The notes beneath the pieces are model-generated. The model was not told where the DNA came from, did no database searches, and was given only the letters and a program-made list of their open reading frames with translations. 32,703 bases of DNA from Acetobacteraceae bacterium (lineage in GTDB: Bacteria > Pseudomonadota > Alphaproteobacteria > Acetobacterales > Acetobacteraceae), in the NCBI GenBank assembly GCA_027487675.1, contig JAIYDD010000272.1, forward strand, positions 1 through 32,703, in the 5' to 3' direction. The translations under genes and the position numbers were made by a program. Positions 26,118-32,703 of the stretch are shown here, one piece after another (position 1 is the stretch's first letter; every line of letters begins with the position of its first letter).

Positions 26118-26153
26118 GGGCGCCGGGGGGCACCACCCCCCGGCGCCCTTTTT
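26118..26153 (+). terminator. Rho-independent terminator of glnK-amtB
   Basis: GGGCGCCGGGGGG (26118-26130) pairs perfectly with CCCCCCGGCGCCC (26136-26148), loop CACCA, followed by TTTTT (26149-26153). It lies 26 bases after the amtB stop and 15 bases before the end of the convergent gene. Confidence 0.92.
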
Positions 26154-26168
26154 CATGCCTGCCCGCGC

Positions 26169-26855
26169 TCAATTGGCCGCCAGCCAGACCTCCAGCGTCT
26201 GCGGCGCCGGCTGCGGCTGGTAGGCGCGGAAATCCTGCACGGCCCAGCCGCGGCCGAGCCGCCCGGCCAGCCGCGCCGCGGCCGCCTGGTCCTCGTCATG
26301 GAAGAAGCGCACCACGGGCGTGGAAGGCGCATAGGGCACCGCGCGCGTCGCCGGCACCTCGAACCCGGCGGCGCGCAGCGACTGGGCGATCTCCGCGGCG
26401 CCGGCGGCCGCCTGGCGGGCATCGGCGCGATGATGGACGAAGACGCGCAGCCCCTGGCCCGGCGCCGCTTCGTCGGGCGGCACCGCGGCCGGCGCCGCCG
26501 CCCGCCCCGTGCGGTCCTGGCCGAGGCGCTGCTGCTCGGCCCGCAACGCCACGATGTCGCGCTCGATCGCGGCCCGCGCCTCGCGGAGGGCGCCGAGGCG
26601 CGCCTCCTCCGCGGCGATGGCGGCGCGGCGCTCCGCATCCTCCGGCGTGGCGGCGGTGCCGGCGAAGGGCGCGGCCGGGGAGGGCAGCGGCGCGGGCGGC
26701 AGGCCGGCGCCCTCGGGCCGCGAGGCGGGCGGCCCATCTGCCGCCAACAGCGCGGTGCCCAGCACCACGACCGCGCCGGCGGCGACGATCCAGCCTGGCC
26801 GGGGCCAGCGCCGGCTGCGCCGCCGCGACGTCCTGGGGCGGGCCTCGCCGCTCAT
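26169..26855 (-). CDS. Membrane-anchored protein with coiled coil and LytR_C-like domain
   Basis: The protein has 228 residues from ATG 26855-26853. A basic cytoplasmic head (RPRTSRRRSRRWPRPG) precedes one transmembrane helix (about 23-40, WIVAAGAVVVLGTALLA), so the rest is periplasmic. A proline-rich linker is followed by an EAR-rich coiled coil (about 70-115: EDAERRAAIAAEEARLGALREARAAIERDIVALRAEQQ). The C-terminal 90 residues (LRVFVHHR, LRAAGFEVPATRAVP, VVRFFHDEDQAAAARLAGRLG) follow the pattern of the LytR_C/SPOR-like domains that bind envelope polymers. The family assignment is by pattern only. It may have a structural role at the cell wall. Other start codons upstream (to 26954) would add low-complexity sequence. 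Confidence 0.6.
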   Translation of the reverse strand: MSGEARPRTSRRRSRRWPRPGWIVAAGAVVVLGTALLAADGPPASRPEGAGLPPAPLPSPAAPFAGTAATPEDAERRAAIAAEEARLGALREARAAIERDIVALRAEQQRLGQDRTGRAAAPAAVPPDEAAPGQGLRVFVHHRADARQAAAGAAEIAQSLRAAGFEVPATRAVPYAPSTPVVRFFHDEDQAAAARLAGRLGRGWAVQDFRAYQPQPAPQTLEVWLAAN

Positions 26856-27027
26856 GCCATGCCATCCATCATGCGCCACGCCCCGGCCGGGTGCGCATGC
26901 CCGGCGCTGCATGCCCGGGCGGCGCCCGCCTGGGGCGGAGACGGCCAGGGCCACCGCCGGGCGGCGCGCGGCCCGTCGGGCGCCGGGGGAACGTGGCGCG
27001 CCGCGGCGGGTTCCGCGCGGCCGCGGT

Positions 27028-27459
27028 TCAGCTCTGGCTCTCGCGCTCCGACTGCGCCTGGGCGGCCAGGGCGCGAGCCATCTGGCTCAGCGCTTCCTGG
27101 TGCTTCTCGTTGTCGATCAGCGCGAAGTTGCGGGCGAGTTCCAGGCACATGCGCTGCCGCGGCGAGGGCTCGTGGTGGTCGTTTTCCGGCGCCAGCCCCT
27201 CGAAGAACCAGGAGACGGGCACGCCGAGCACCTGGCCGATCTCGAACAGCCGCCCGGCCGAGATGCGGTTCAGCCCGCGCTCATACTTGTGCGCCTGCTG
27301 GTAGGTGACGCCGATCATCCGCGCCAGCTGCTGCTGCGACAGGCCCATCATCACGCGGCGCTCGCGGATCCGCGCGCCGACATGGCGGTCCGCCGCATTC
27401 GCCCGCTGGCCCGGGCGCTCGGCAGGTGCGCCCGCTGCGCGCTGCTCGGTATCCGTCAT
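27028..27459 (-). CDS. XRE-family helix-turn-helix regulator
   Basis: The protein has 143 residues from ATG 27459-27457, with GAGGGAGT as ribosome binding site. After a disordered N-terminus, the HTH occupies about 25-85: VGARIRERRVMMGLSQQQLARMIGVTYQQAHKYERGLNRISAGRLFEIGQVLGVPVSWFFEG. This variant, with VTYQQAHKYERG in the recognition helix, is very common in alphaproteobacteria. The C-terminal part (about 90-143) is helical, with EALSQMARALAAQAQSE. It is a DNA-binding repressor or activator with unknown targets. The 135-base upstream gap holds an AACGT-CACGA-ACGTT dyad at 27576-27590 that could be its own operator. It lies downstream of, and on the same strand as, the exporter operon, but the gap suggests an independent promoter. 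Confidence 0.88.
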   Translation of the reverse strand: MTDTEQRAAGAPAERPGQRANAADRHVGARIRERRVMMGLSQQQLARMIGVTYQQAHKYERGLNRISAGRLFEIGQVLGVPVSWFFEGLAPENDHHEPSPRQRMCLELARNFALIDNEKHQEALSQMARALAAQAQSERESQS

Positions 27460-27575
27460 GGCCACTCCCTCGATCCTCGCCGCCCGTGTCTCTCGCAACG
27501 AGGAATGCCGCACTCAGTCATGCGTTCCACCTGAGCGCGCATGACAAAGGCGTGATCTTCGCCTGATCGGGAAGA

Positions 27576-27590
27576 AACGTCACGAACGTT
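27576..27590. promoter_or_regulatory. Dyad upstream of the XRE gene
   Basis: AACGT (27576-27580) and ACGTT (27586-27590) form a perfect 5-bp dyad around CACGA in an AT-richer patch between the devA-like stop codon and the XRE start. Small dyads of this size are typical XRE operators, but it lies about 120 bases from the XRE start codon, so the role is uncertain. Confidence 0.3.
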
Positions 27591-27594
27591 AAAA

Positions 27595-28317
27595 TCACCC
27601 TTTTGTCATGACAACCTGGGCGGGCGTTTCGCCCGTGTCGGTTGTGCATACAATCTTGCCATCCTCCATGGCGACAACTCGATCCGCTATATCAAGAATG
27701 CGCGGGTCATGCGTAACGAGCAATATAGGTACGCCCCTGGACTTCGCAAGTTCACGCAGAAGCTGCACGACTTCCTGGCCGCTTGCCTTGTCCAGGGCAG
27801 CCGTCGGCTCGTCGGCGAGCAGAAGCCCCGGCGCCGCGGCAAGCGCGCGCGCCACCGCCACGCGCTGCCGCTGCCCGCCCGAGAGCCTGGCCGGCGGCTT
27901 TTCCGTGTGGTCGGCCAGCCCGACGGCGGCCAGCAGCTCTCCCGCACGGTCCTGCCGCGCGCGTTCCGAAAGGCTGCCGTCCAGCTCCAGCGCCATGGCG
28001 ACGTTCTGGCGCGCGGTGAGGAAGCCCAGCAGGTTGTGCGCCTGGAAGATGAAGCCGATGCGCCGGCGCAGCCGCACGCGGGCGGCTTCCTGCGCGCCGG
28101 CCAGTTCCTCGCCCAGCACGACCGCGCTGCCGGACTGCATGGCGCGCAGCGCGCCGATCAGCGTCAGCAGCGTGGTCTTGCCGCTGCCCGAGGGGCCGGT
28201 GAGCAGGACGATCTCGCCTTCCTCCACCGTCAGGTCCACTTCGCGCAGCACCGGGCGGCGCAGCTCGCCCTCCCCATAGGCGTAGGACACGCCGCGCAGG
28301 ACCACCGGGGCGGTCAT
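27595..28317 (-). CDS. devA: ABC transporter ATP-binding protein, DevA family
   Basis: The protein has 240 residues. The ATG (28317-28315) shares a base with the TGA of the permease gene upstream (TGATG). Walker A GPSGSGKTT is at 41-49, the Q-loop is in FIFQAHNLLGFLTARQNV, then the signature LSGGQRQRVAVARAL, Walker B LLLADEPTAALD and the switch histidine in LLVTHDPR. It is an inner-membrane-associated ATPase of the MacB/LolD/DevA type that powers a FtsX-like permease. With the DevB-like adaptor and DevC permease encoded upstream it forms an export complex, in cyanobacteria for glycolipids. The last 60 codons (27595-27780) are visibly lower in GC than the rest of the gene. Confidence 0.93.
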   Translation of the reverse strand: MTAPVVLRGVSYAYGEGELRRPVLREVDLTVEEGEIVLLTGPSGSGKTTLLTLIGALRAMQSGSAVVLGEELAGAQEAARVRLRRRIGFIFQAHNLLGFLTARQNVAMALELDGSLSERARQDRAGELLAAVGLADHTEKPPARLSGGQRQRVAVARALAAAPGLLLADEPTAALDKASGQEVVQLLRELAKSRGVPILLVTHDPRILDIADRVVAMEDGKIVCTTDTGETPAQVVMTKG

Positions 28318-29636
28318 CAGAACATGTCCGCCGGCGAGGCGTCGCGCAGCTTGCGCATCGCCAGCAGCCCGGCCGCCGCGCACATCGCGAAGATCATCGC
28401 GAAGACGCCGAGCGCGCGCTCCGCATCCATGTGCAGCGGCAGGAAGGTGCCGGCGCCCACCACGTCGTAGAGCAGGGTGGCCGCCACGAAGCCCGGCACG
28501 AAGCCCAGCCCCGCCAGGATCAGCGCGGCACCCAGCACGACGCGGCGCAGGTAGCCGTTGGAATAGCCCATCGCCTTCAGCGTGGCGTATTCCTTCAGGT
28601 GGCCGGCGATGTCGCTGAACAGGATCTGGTAGACGATGACCATCCCCACGACGAGGCCCATCAGGCTGCCGAAGGCGAAGATGAAGCCGATCGGCGTCGC
28701 CTCCTCCCAGTAGCGGCGTTCCCAGGCCACCAGCTCAGGCTGGGTCAGCACGATGACGTCGGCCGGCAGCAGCGCGGCCAGCCGCGCGCGCGTGGCTTCG
28801 ATCTCCGCGCCCGGCTGCAGGCGGATCGCGACCAAATCGATGGCGGAGACCACGCGTTCCTTGACGATGCGCCGGAAGTTCGTCTCCGACAGCACCAGGT
28901 TGCCGTCGGCGCCGAAGCTCGGCCCGATCTCGATCAGCCCGACCACCTGCACCATGCGGTTGCCGACCTGCGCCTCGAAGGGGCCGCGCTCGGCCAGCAG
29001 CCGCGCGACGTCGCCGAATTCGGGGCGCGAGCGCGCGTCGAAGGCCACCGTGTCGGCCCGCTTCAGCGCATCGACGAGCGGCGCGAGGCCGGGGAAGTCC
29101 AGCACCCCGGCCTCGGTGTCCACGCCGACCAGCTGGATGGTGCGGCGCGAGCCGTCCGCCGGGTTCCGCCAGGTCGCCTGCGCCAGGTAGATCGGCACCG
29201 CCGCCTGCACCTCCGGCAGGGCGAGCGCCTGGTGGGCGCGCACGCGCGGCAGCGGCTCGGGGCGGAAGCTAGCCGTGGTCATCGGGTGCATCAGGAACAG
29301 GTCGCCGCGCATGGCGGAGATCAGCTGCGTCGCGCTGTCGAACAGCGCCGCGCGGAAGCCGAGCTGCATGAAGACCAGCACGCAGGCGAACATCACGCCG
29401 GCCACGGCGGAGGCCAGCCGCGCCTTCTCGCTGCGCAGCTGCCGCCAGGCGAGGCGGATGGCGAGGAAGGTGCCGGCCAGGAAGCCCGGGGCGCGGCGCG
29501 CCGGCGGCACGGGCGGCGGCGCCTGGCGCGGGGCCGGCGCCTCCCCCGCGGCGGGCGCGGGGCGGGCCGGTGCGGCGGCGGGCGCGGCGCCGTTCAGCTC
29601 CGGCGCCCAGGGCAACAGGGGGGTCACGTGGTTCAC
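28317..29636 (-). CDS. devC: ABC transporter permease, DevC family
   Basis: The protein has 439 residues. The N-terminus has an unusual alanine/proline-rich cytoplasmic extension (about 10-50) before the first helix. FLAIRLAWRQLRSEKARLASAVAGVMFACVLVFMQLGF is the DevC/FtsX beginning with TM1. A large periplasmic domain (about 90-310) follows, then three C-terminal helices (IGFIFAFGSLMGLVVGMVIVYQILF; LGAALILAGLGFVPGFVAATLLY; ALGVFAMIFAMCAAAGLLA). LKEYATLKAMGYSNGYL between TM2 and TM3 is the FtsX-type coupling segment that contacts the ATPase. It is encoded within the tetR-devB-devC-devA chain: its ATG overlaps the devB stop by 4 bases and its TGA overlaps the devA start. Confidence 0.92.
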   Translation of the reverse strand: MNHVTPLLPWAPELNGAAPAAAPARPAPAAGEAPAPRQAPPPVPPARRAPGFLAGTFLAIRLAWRQLRSEKARLASAVAGVMFACVLVFMQLGFRAALFDSATQLISAMRGDLFLMHPMTTASFRPEPLPRVRAHQALALPEVQAAVPIYLAQATWRNPADGSRRTIQLVGVDTEAGVLDFPGLAPLVDALKRADTVAFDARSRPEFGDVARLLAERGPFEAQVGNRMVQVVGLIEIGPSFGADGNLVLSETNFRRIVKERVVSAIDLVAIRLQPGAEIEATRARLAALLPADVIVLTQPELVAWERRYWEEATPIGFIFAFGSLMGLVVGMVIVYQILFSDIAGHLKEYATLKAMGYSNGYLRRVVLGAALILAGLGFVPGFVAATLLYDVVGAGTFLPLHMDAERALGVFAMIFAMCAAAGLLAMRKLRDASPADMF

Positions 29637-30676
29637 GGCCGGATCGCCACCTGCACCTGCATGTTGGACCGCCGCGCCAGCGCGGCCACGGCCTCCGGCG
29701 CCAGCGCCAGGCGCACCTCGACCGTGCGCGCATCGACCGCGGCCACCGGGTCGGTGCCGGCCTGGGTGGTGCGGCGGACCTGCCAGCCGATCTCGCGCAG
29801 GCTGGCCGCGAAGCGCGTGGCCTCGCCCGGCACCACAACCTCGGCCGGCGCGCCGAGGCGCAGGCGCGGCAGGTCCGTCTCGTAGACATCGGCCACGATG
29901 TCGAGGCGCGTCAGGTCGGCCACCTCGATCACGCCCTCGGTGCCGACGCGCTCCCCGGCGCGGGCGATGACGCGGATGACGGTGCCGGCGATCGGGGCGC
30001 GCAGGCGGGCGAGTTCGGCTTCCGCGCGGGCGCGCAGCAGCGCGGCCTCGGCCGCGGCCAGCTCGGCCTGCGCCAGCTGCATGTCCTCGGGGCGCGGGCT
30101 GGACAGGGTCTGCAGCGTCGCCTCCGCCTCCTCCCGCGCGGCGCGGGCCTGGTTGGCGGCGAAGCGGGTGCGCTCGGCGGCGGCCTCGGCGCCGGCGCCG
30201 CTGCGCTCCAGCCGCTCGGCGCGCTCGGCCTCGCGCCGCGCATTGGCTTCCGCGTTGCGCAGCGCCTCGATGCGGGCGCGCTGGGCGGCGACCTCGGACG
30301 GCCGCCCGGCGGCGGCGGTGCGCTCGAGCCGCGCGCGGGCCTGGGCCAGCTGCGCCTCGGCCTGCGCCACGGCGGCGTCGCGCAGCGCGGCGTCGTGCAG
30401 CTCGGCCACCAGCTGGCCTTCCCGGACGGTGTCGCCCTCGGCCACGAGCATGCGCTCGATCCGCGCGCCGTCCTGGCTGGCGCCGGGGGCGAGGCGGCGG
30501 ATGCGGCTCGCGGGCTCGACGCGCCCCAGCGCGCCGACGCCCATCGGCTGCGCCGCGGCGGCGGGGGCGGCGTTGGCGGCGGGGGGCTCGGCCGCGCCCG
30601 GTGACAGCGCGACATAGGCGAGGGCGCCCGAAGCGGCGAGCAGCGCGGCCCCGAGCAGGAGGCGGGCGCGGGTCAT
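29633..30676 (-). CDS. devB: HlyD/DevB-type membrane fusion (adaptor) protein
   Basis: The protein has 347 residues, with one N-terminal membrane helix (about 3-24, ARLLLGAALLAASGALAYVALS) and the rest periplasmic. A biotinyl-lipoyl-like half motif VEPASRIRRLAPG / VAEGDTVREGQLVAEL precedes a long alpha-helical hairpin (about 92-215, dominated by A, E and R in heptads). The second half motif is LRAPIAGTVIRVIARAGERVG, and a beta-barrel domain follows. This is the DevB type of HlyD adaptor, which links the DevCA ABC exporter to an outer membrane TolC-like channel. No TolC gene is in the window. It overlaps the tetR stop by 4 bases and the devC start by 4 bases. Confidence 0.92.
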   Translation of the reverse strand: MTRARLLLGAALLAASGALAYVALSPGAAEPPAANAAPAAAAQPMGVGALGRVEPASRIRRLAPGASQDGARIERMLVAEGDTVREGQLVAELHDAALRDAAVAQAEAQLAQARARLERTAAAGRPSEVAAQRARIEALRNAEANARREAERAERLERSGAGAEAAAERTRFAANQARAAREEAEATLQTLSSPRPEDMQLAQAELAAAEAALLRARAEAELARLRAPIAGTVIRVIARAGERVGTEGVIEVADLTRLDIVADVYETDLPRLRLGAPAEVVVPGEATRFAASLREIGWQVRRTTQAGTDPVAAVDARTVEVRLALAPEAVAALARRSNMQVQVAIRP

Positions 30677-31263
30677 GTCGGGGTCTCCAGCAGCTTCACC
30701 AGCGCCGCGCGGGTCGCGGCGCGTTCGCCCGGCGTCGGCGTGTAGAGGCGGAAGAGCCGGGCCATGAACATGCCGTCGCCGGCGGCGTTGATGGCGTTCC
30801 CATGGCCGGGCGGCAGGCCATCGGCGGCGAGGTCGGCGCGCATCCGCGCGATCACCTCGCGGATCGGGTCGAGCAGCGCGGGGTCGTGGTGGAAGGCGGC
30901 GAGGAAGACGGCCGCGGCGCGGTCATGCCGTTCGTCGCAGGCATGCTCGCCCTCGCCGAAACCCCATTCCAGCATGGCGCGGGCGACGCGGCCGGGGCCT
31001 TCGGGCATGGCGGCGACGCAGTCGCGGTACTCGCGCTCCATGAACTGCGCCAGCCGGCGCAGCAGCGCGTCGAGCAGCGCCTCCTTCGAGGCGAAGTGGT
31101 AGAGCAGCCCGCCCTTCGAGACATGCGCGTCCCGCGCCGCGGCTTCGAGCGTGAGCCCGACCACGCCACGCGCCTGCACGATCGCCTCGGCGGCGTCGAG
31201 GATGCGGGTGCGGACATCGGCGGGGGCCTGCGCGGGCGGGGTCGTTGCGGGTCCATCGGTCAT
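30673..31263 (-). CDS. TetR-family repressor heading the exporter operon
   Basis: The protein has 196 residues from ATG 31263-31261; a TTG at 31272 would add three residues but lies in the operator. The N-terminal HTH (about 15-65) reads VRTRILDAAEAIVQARGVVGLTLEAAARDAHVSKGGLLYHFASKEALLDALL, with the family's GLLYHFxSKE hallmark. The C-terminal ligand-binding region (about 70-196) is helical and has no motif that identifies the ligand. Because it is the first gene of a chain (tetR, devB, devC, devA) linked by 1-4 base overlaps, and a large inverted repeat lies just upstream, it most likely represses its own operon and releases DNA when the exported compound binds. Confidence 0.93.
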   Translation of the reverse strand: MTDGPATTPPAQAPADVRTRILDAAEAIVQARGVVGLTLEAAARDAHVSKGGLLYHFASKEALLDALLRRLAQFMEREYRDCVAAMPEGPGRVARAMLEWGFGEGEHACDERHDRAAAVFLAAFHHDPALLDPIREVIARMRADLAADGLPPGHGNAINAAGDGMFMARLFRLYTPTPGERAATRAALVKLLETPT

Positions 31264-31270
31264 GCGCCTC

Positions 31271-31324
31271 AACTATACCGGCCGGACGGTTCGTCAAGGG
31301 GCGAACCGTCCGGCCGGTACAGTT
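31271..31324. promoter_or_regulatory. TetR operator: 23-bp inverted repeat upstream of tetR-devBCA
   Basis: Left arm 31271-31293 and right arm 31302-31324 are inverted copies at 22 of 23 positions (18 contiguous, core ACCGGCCGGACGGTTCG), with an 8-base spacer. Each arm also contains an ACCG-N6-CGGT dyad of the size a TetR dimer covers, so the site looks like two operators about 31 bp centre to centre, three helical turns apart on one face. On the minus strand TTGACG (31292-31297) and TATAGT (31272-31277) could be promoter hexamers, though their 14-base spacing is short; both lie inside the repeat. The left arm ends 8 bases before the tetR start codon. Repression by steric blocking is inferred. 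Confidence 0.82.
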
Positions 31325-31420
31325 TGCTTCAGTGGCGCTGTCGAAGGAGAAGCCGTTCTCGGCGGCGCCGCCGGCCGGGTGGTGGCGACGCCTCTTCGCG
31401 GGCCGCGCCCCGGTGGGCGG

Positions 31421-32260
31421 TCAGCGGCCGAGACGTTCCAGCAGCATCACCGCGGCGGCCAGGACCCCGGCGACGACCAGCAGTCGTGGCAGGCCGTGCC
31501 AGGGGTGCGGCGGCGCCGGTTCCGCCACGGCAAGGGGATGGGTCCGCGTCAGGATGTTCTTGATCTGGTTGCCCGGAACGAGAAGCCTGGAGGCCGGCAG
31601 CTCGGTGCGATCCACGGGCCTGAAGCGGTCCCGCCGGGAGGTGCGCGTGCTGCCCTTGTCGAGCGTCAGGTAGAAGCGCTGGACGCTGGTCAGGCAGACA
31701 TAATTGATGGTCTTGTTCGCGTTGAGGGAAATCTCTGTCAGCTTGCCCTCGTACATCAGCACCCGGCCTTCGTGCTGCACATCGGTCATGATGTTCGCGA
31801 TGATGACAGGCTCGGCGCCCGGGATCGTCGGCGGGTCGTGGTAGGGGCCGTAGAGGCCGCCGAACAGCCTCGGGGCGGACGCGACCGCGGCGGCCGCCCG
31901 GCGCCCGGCCAGCCAGGCGCAGGCGACCACCGTCAGGAAATAGCCGGCGGCAAGGAGCAGCATTGTCCGGCCGGTGCAACGGTCGGCCATGGCCTGACGC
32001 GCCGCCGGCGGTGCGAGCGCCGACAGCGCGCTGTCCGTCACGGCGCAGGACGCTGCGGCGTCGGCGACGAACAGCCAGGGCAGTCCGACCAGGATATGCA
32101 GGACCGACGCGGCGATGACGAAGAGCGCGATGTCGAGCGTCGGGCCGCGCTGCAATTCAAGCCGCGTGGTGCGACCGGCCGAATGGAAGCCGAGGAAGAA
32201 GACGCCGCCCGGCGCCAGTATGACGAAGAGCGCGAAGACCTGCGCGGTGAACCCGCCCAT
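31421..32260 (-). CDS. Predicted inner-membrane protein, family not recognised
   Basis: The protein has 279 residues. Three N-terminal hydrophobic helices are at about 5-25 (AQVFALFVILAPGGVFFLGF), 43-66 (LDIALFVIAASVLHILVGLPWLFVA) and 99-119 (MLLLAAGYFLTVVACAWLA). A soluble segment of about 120 residues follows, with PVIIANIMTDVQHEGRVLMYEGKLTEISLN and a strand-rich part (INYVCLTSVQRFYLTL). A C-terminal helix (LPRLLVVAGVLAAAVMLLERL) ends the protein. The soluble part reads like a small beta-domain of the kind seen in DUF6338-type proteins, but I cannot confirm that. A gene for a 61-residue protein ends 18 bases upstream on the same strand, so the two are probably co-transcribed. No clear Shine-Dalgarno precedes the ATG. 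Confidence 0.7.
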   Translation of the reverse strand: MGGFTAQVFALFVILAPGGVFFLGFHSAGRTTRLELQRGPTLDIALFVIAASVLHILVGLPWLFVADAAASCAVTDSALSALAPPAARQAMADRCTGRTMLLLAAGYFLTVVACAWLAGRRAAAAVASAPRLFGGLYGPYHDPPTIPGAEPVIIANIMTDVQHEGRVLMYEGKLTEISLNANKTINYVCLTSVQRFYLTLDKGSTRTSRRDRFRPVDRTELPASRLLVPGNQIKNILTRTHPLAVAEPAPPHPWHGLPRLLVVAGVLAAAVMLLERLGR

Positions 32261-32278
32261 GGCGCGCGGGCGCGCGGC

Positions 32279-32464
32279 TCAGGCGGCGGCCGGCTCCGCC
32301 CGCAGCTGCTGGACTTCCCGCAGGACGGCTTCGAAGGCCGGCGCCGCGCGGCCCGCCTTGCGGTTGGCCTCGGCGAAGGCGCGCTCGACAAGCAGTATGT
32401 CGCCTCCGGCTTCCCGCATGAGCGTGGCGAAGGCCGAATCCGTGCTGCTGAAGTTCGCCGCCAT
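32279..32464 (-). CDS. Small hypothetical protein (61 residues)
   Basis: ATG 32464-32462 has an excellent ribosome binding site (CGGAGG, six bases before it), which decides against the upstream in-frame GTG at 32497. The protein is predicted helical and soluble: MAANFSSTDSAFATLMREAGG, then LLVERAFAEANRKAGRAAPAF and EVQQLRAEPAAA. I recognise no family. It lies 18 bases upstream of the membrane-protein gene and may act with it. Confidence 0.65.
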   Translation of the reverse strand: MAANFSSTDSAFATLMREAGGDILLVERAFAEANRKAGRAAPAFEAVLREVQQLRAEPAAA

Positions 32465-32592
32465 CCGAGCCTCCGACGTCGCCGCGCGCCGCGTCACGCG
32501 TCGTCGCGCCGCGTAGTATTGGTGTCGCGCCGCGCCGGCCGCAACCGGAGAATCGTCAGCGCCCGGCGCCGTCCCGCGGTCACTCCGGACGG

Positions 32593-32703
32593 TCAGGCCG
32601 GGATCGGCACCCGCGATGCCAGCGGATCCAGCAGCGCCTCGATCTGCGACGGCTCCTCCCAGGCCAGGCCCACCGTCACCACCGTGACGCGGCTGCGGAA
32701 GGC
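32593..32703 (-). CDS. 3' end of a minus-strand gene, product uncertain
   Basis: The last 36 codons, read leftward from the window edge to a TGA at 32595-32593, encode a plausible C-terminus with strong third-position GC bias: AFRSRVTVVTVGLAWEE, then a helix (PSQIEALLDPLAS) and RVPIPA. A strand followed by W-E-x-P and a short helix resembles the end of tetraacyldisaccharide 4'-kinase (LpxK), but this is too short to be sure. Confidence 0.45.
   Translation of the reverse strand, partial: AFRSRVTVVTVGLAWEEPSQIEALLDPLASRVPIPA

Noticed and set aside
26856-27027. Possible small gene between the LytR_C-like and XRE genes
   Set aside because: Only low-complexity frames; no start with a ribosome binding site.

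Overview
The window is very GC-rich with a strong G/C bias at third codon positions. Its gene set is typical of an aerobic alphaproteobacterium: a TctC/Bug solute-binding protein, HrpB, OpgC, a NepR-like protein, UbiH-type hydroxylase, GlnK-AmtB, and an alphaproteobacterial type of XRE regulator. The style fits Acetobacteraceae (Roseomonas-like), but this is inference, because there is no rRNA or other strict marker gene here.

Layout. Positions 1-3585 hold the 3' end of a 6-phosphogluconate-dehydrogenase-like oxidoreductase, a secreted DUF4189 protein (minus) and the helicase hrpB. Positions 3769-5511 are a compact accessory insert, visibly poorer in GC than its surroundings. It holds a DUF5131 (phage Gp37/Gp68, three-Cys-motif) protein facing, and overlapping tail to tail, a TcmP partner protein. 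Positions 5697-9417 form an envelope-stress style cluster: HtrA/Deg protease, OmpR-type regulator, sensor kinase and a small secreted protein. An MFS transporter follows (9726-10841). The next gap contains a minus-strand terminator with no gene feeding it, which suggests a small RNA.

Positions 11141-14164 are four genes chained by 4-base overlaps: CaiB-type CoA-transferase, a nuclease-like/DUF4258 fusion, DUF2283, and hydroxymethylglutaryl-CoA lyase. A toxin-antitoxin-like pair thus sits inside a CoA-metabolism operon. Positions 14165-15145 are about 1 kb without a convincing gene, filled with GCCAAA-type short repeats and a nested palindromic (MITE/REP-like) element.

Positions 15146-18327 contain a TPR-methyltransferase gene divergent from opgC and an SGNH-hydrolase-like gene. 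Then come a NepR-like small protein, formate-tetrahydrofolate ligase (minus), a DUF1289 protein, a TctC/Bug binding protein, an OmpW-family porin and a convergent UbiH-type hydroxylase. Positions 24377-26091 are glnK-amtB, with a candidate sigma-54 promoter upstream and a strong terminator downstream. Positions 26169-27459 hold a membrane-anchored LytR_C-like protein and an XRE regulator, both minus. Positions 27595-31263 are a minus-strand tetR-devB-devC-devA style exporter operon, headed by a striking 22/23 inverted repeat that is the likely TetR operator. The end carries a small protein, an unrecognised membrane protein and the last 36 codons of another minus-strand gene.

The most interesting items are the DUF5131/TcmP insert, the nuclease-DUF4258/DUF2283 pair coupled to metabolic genes, the putative small RNA at about 10871-11035, the nested palindromic element and the TetR operator.
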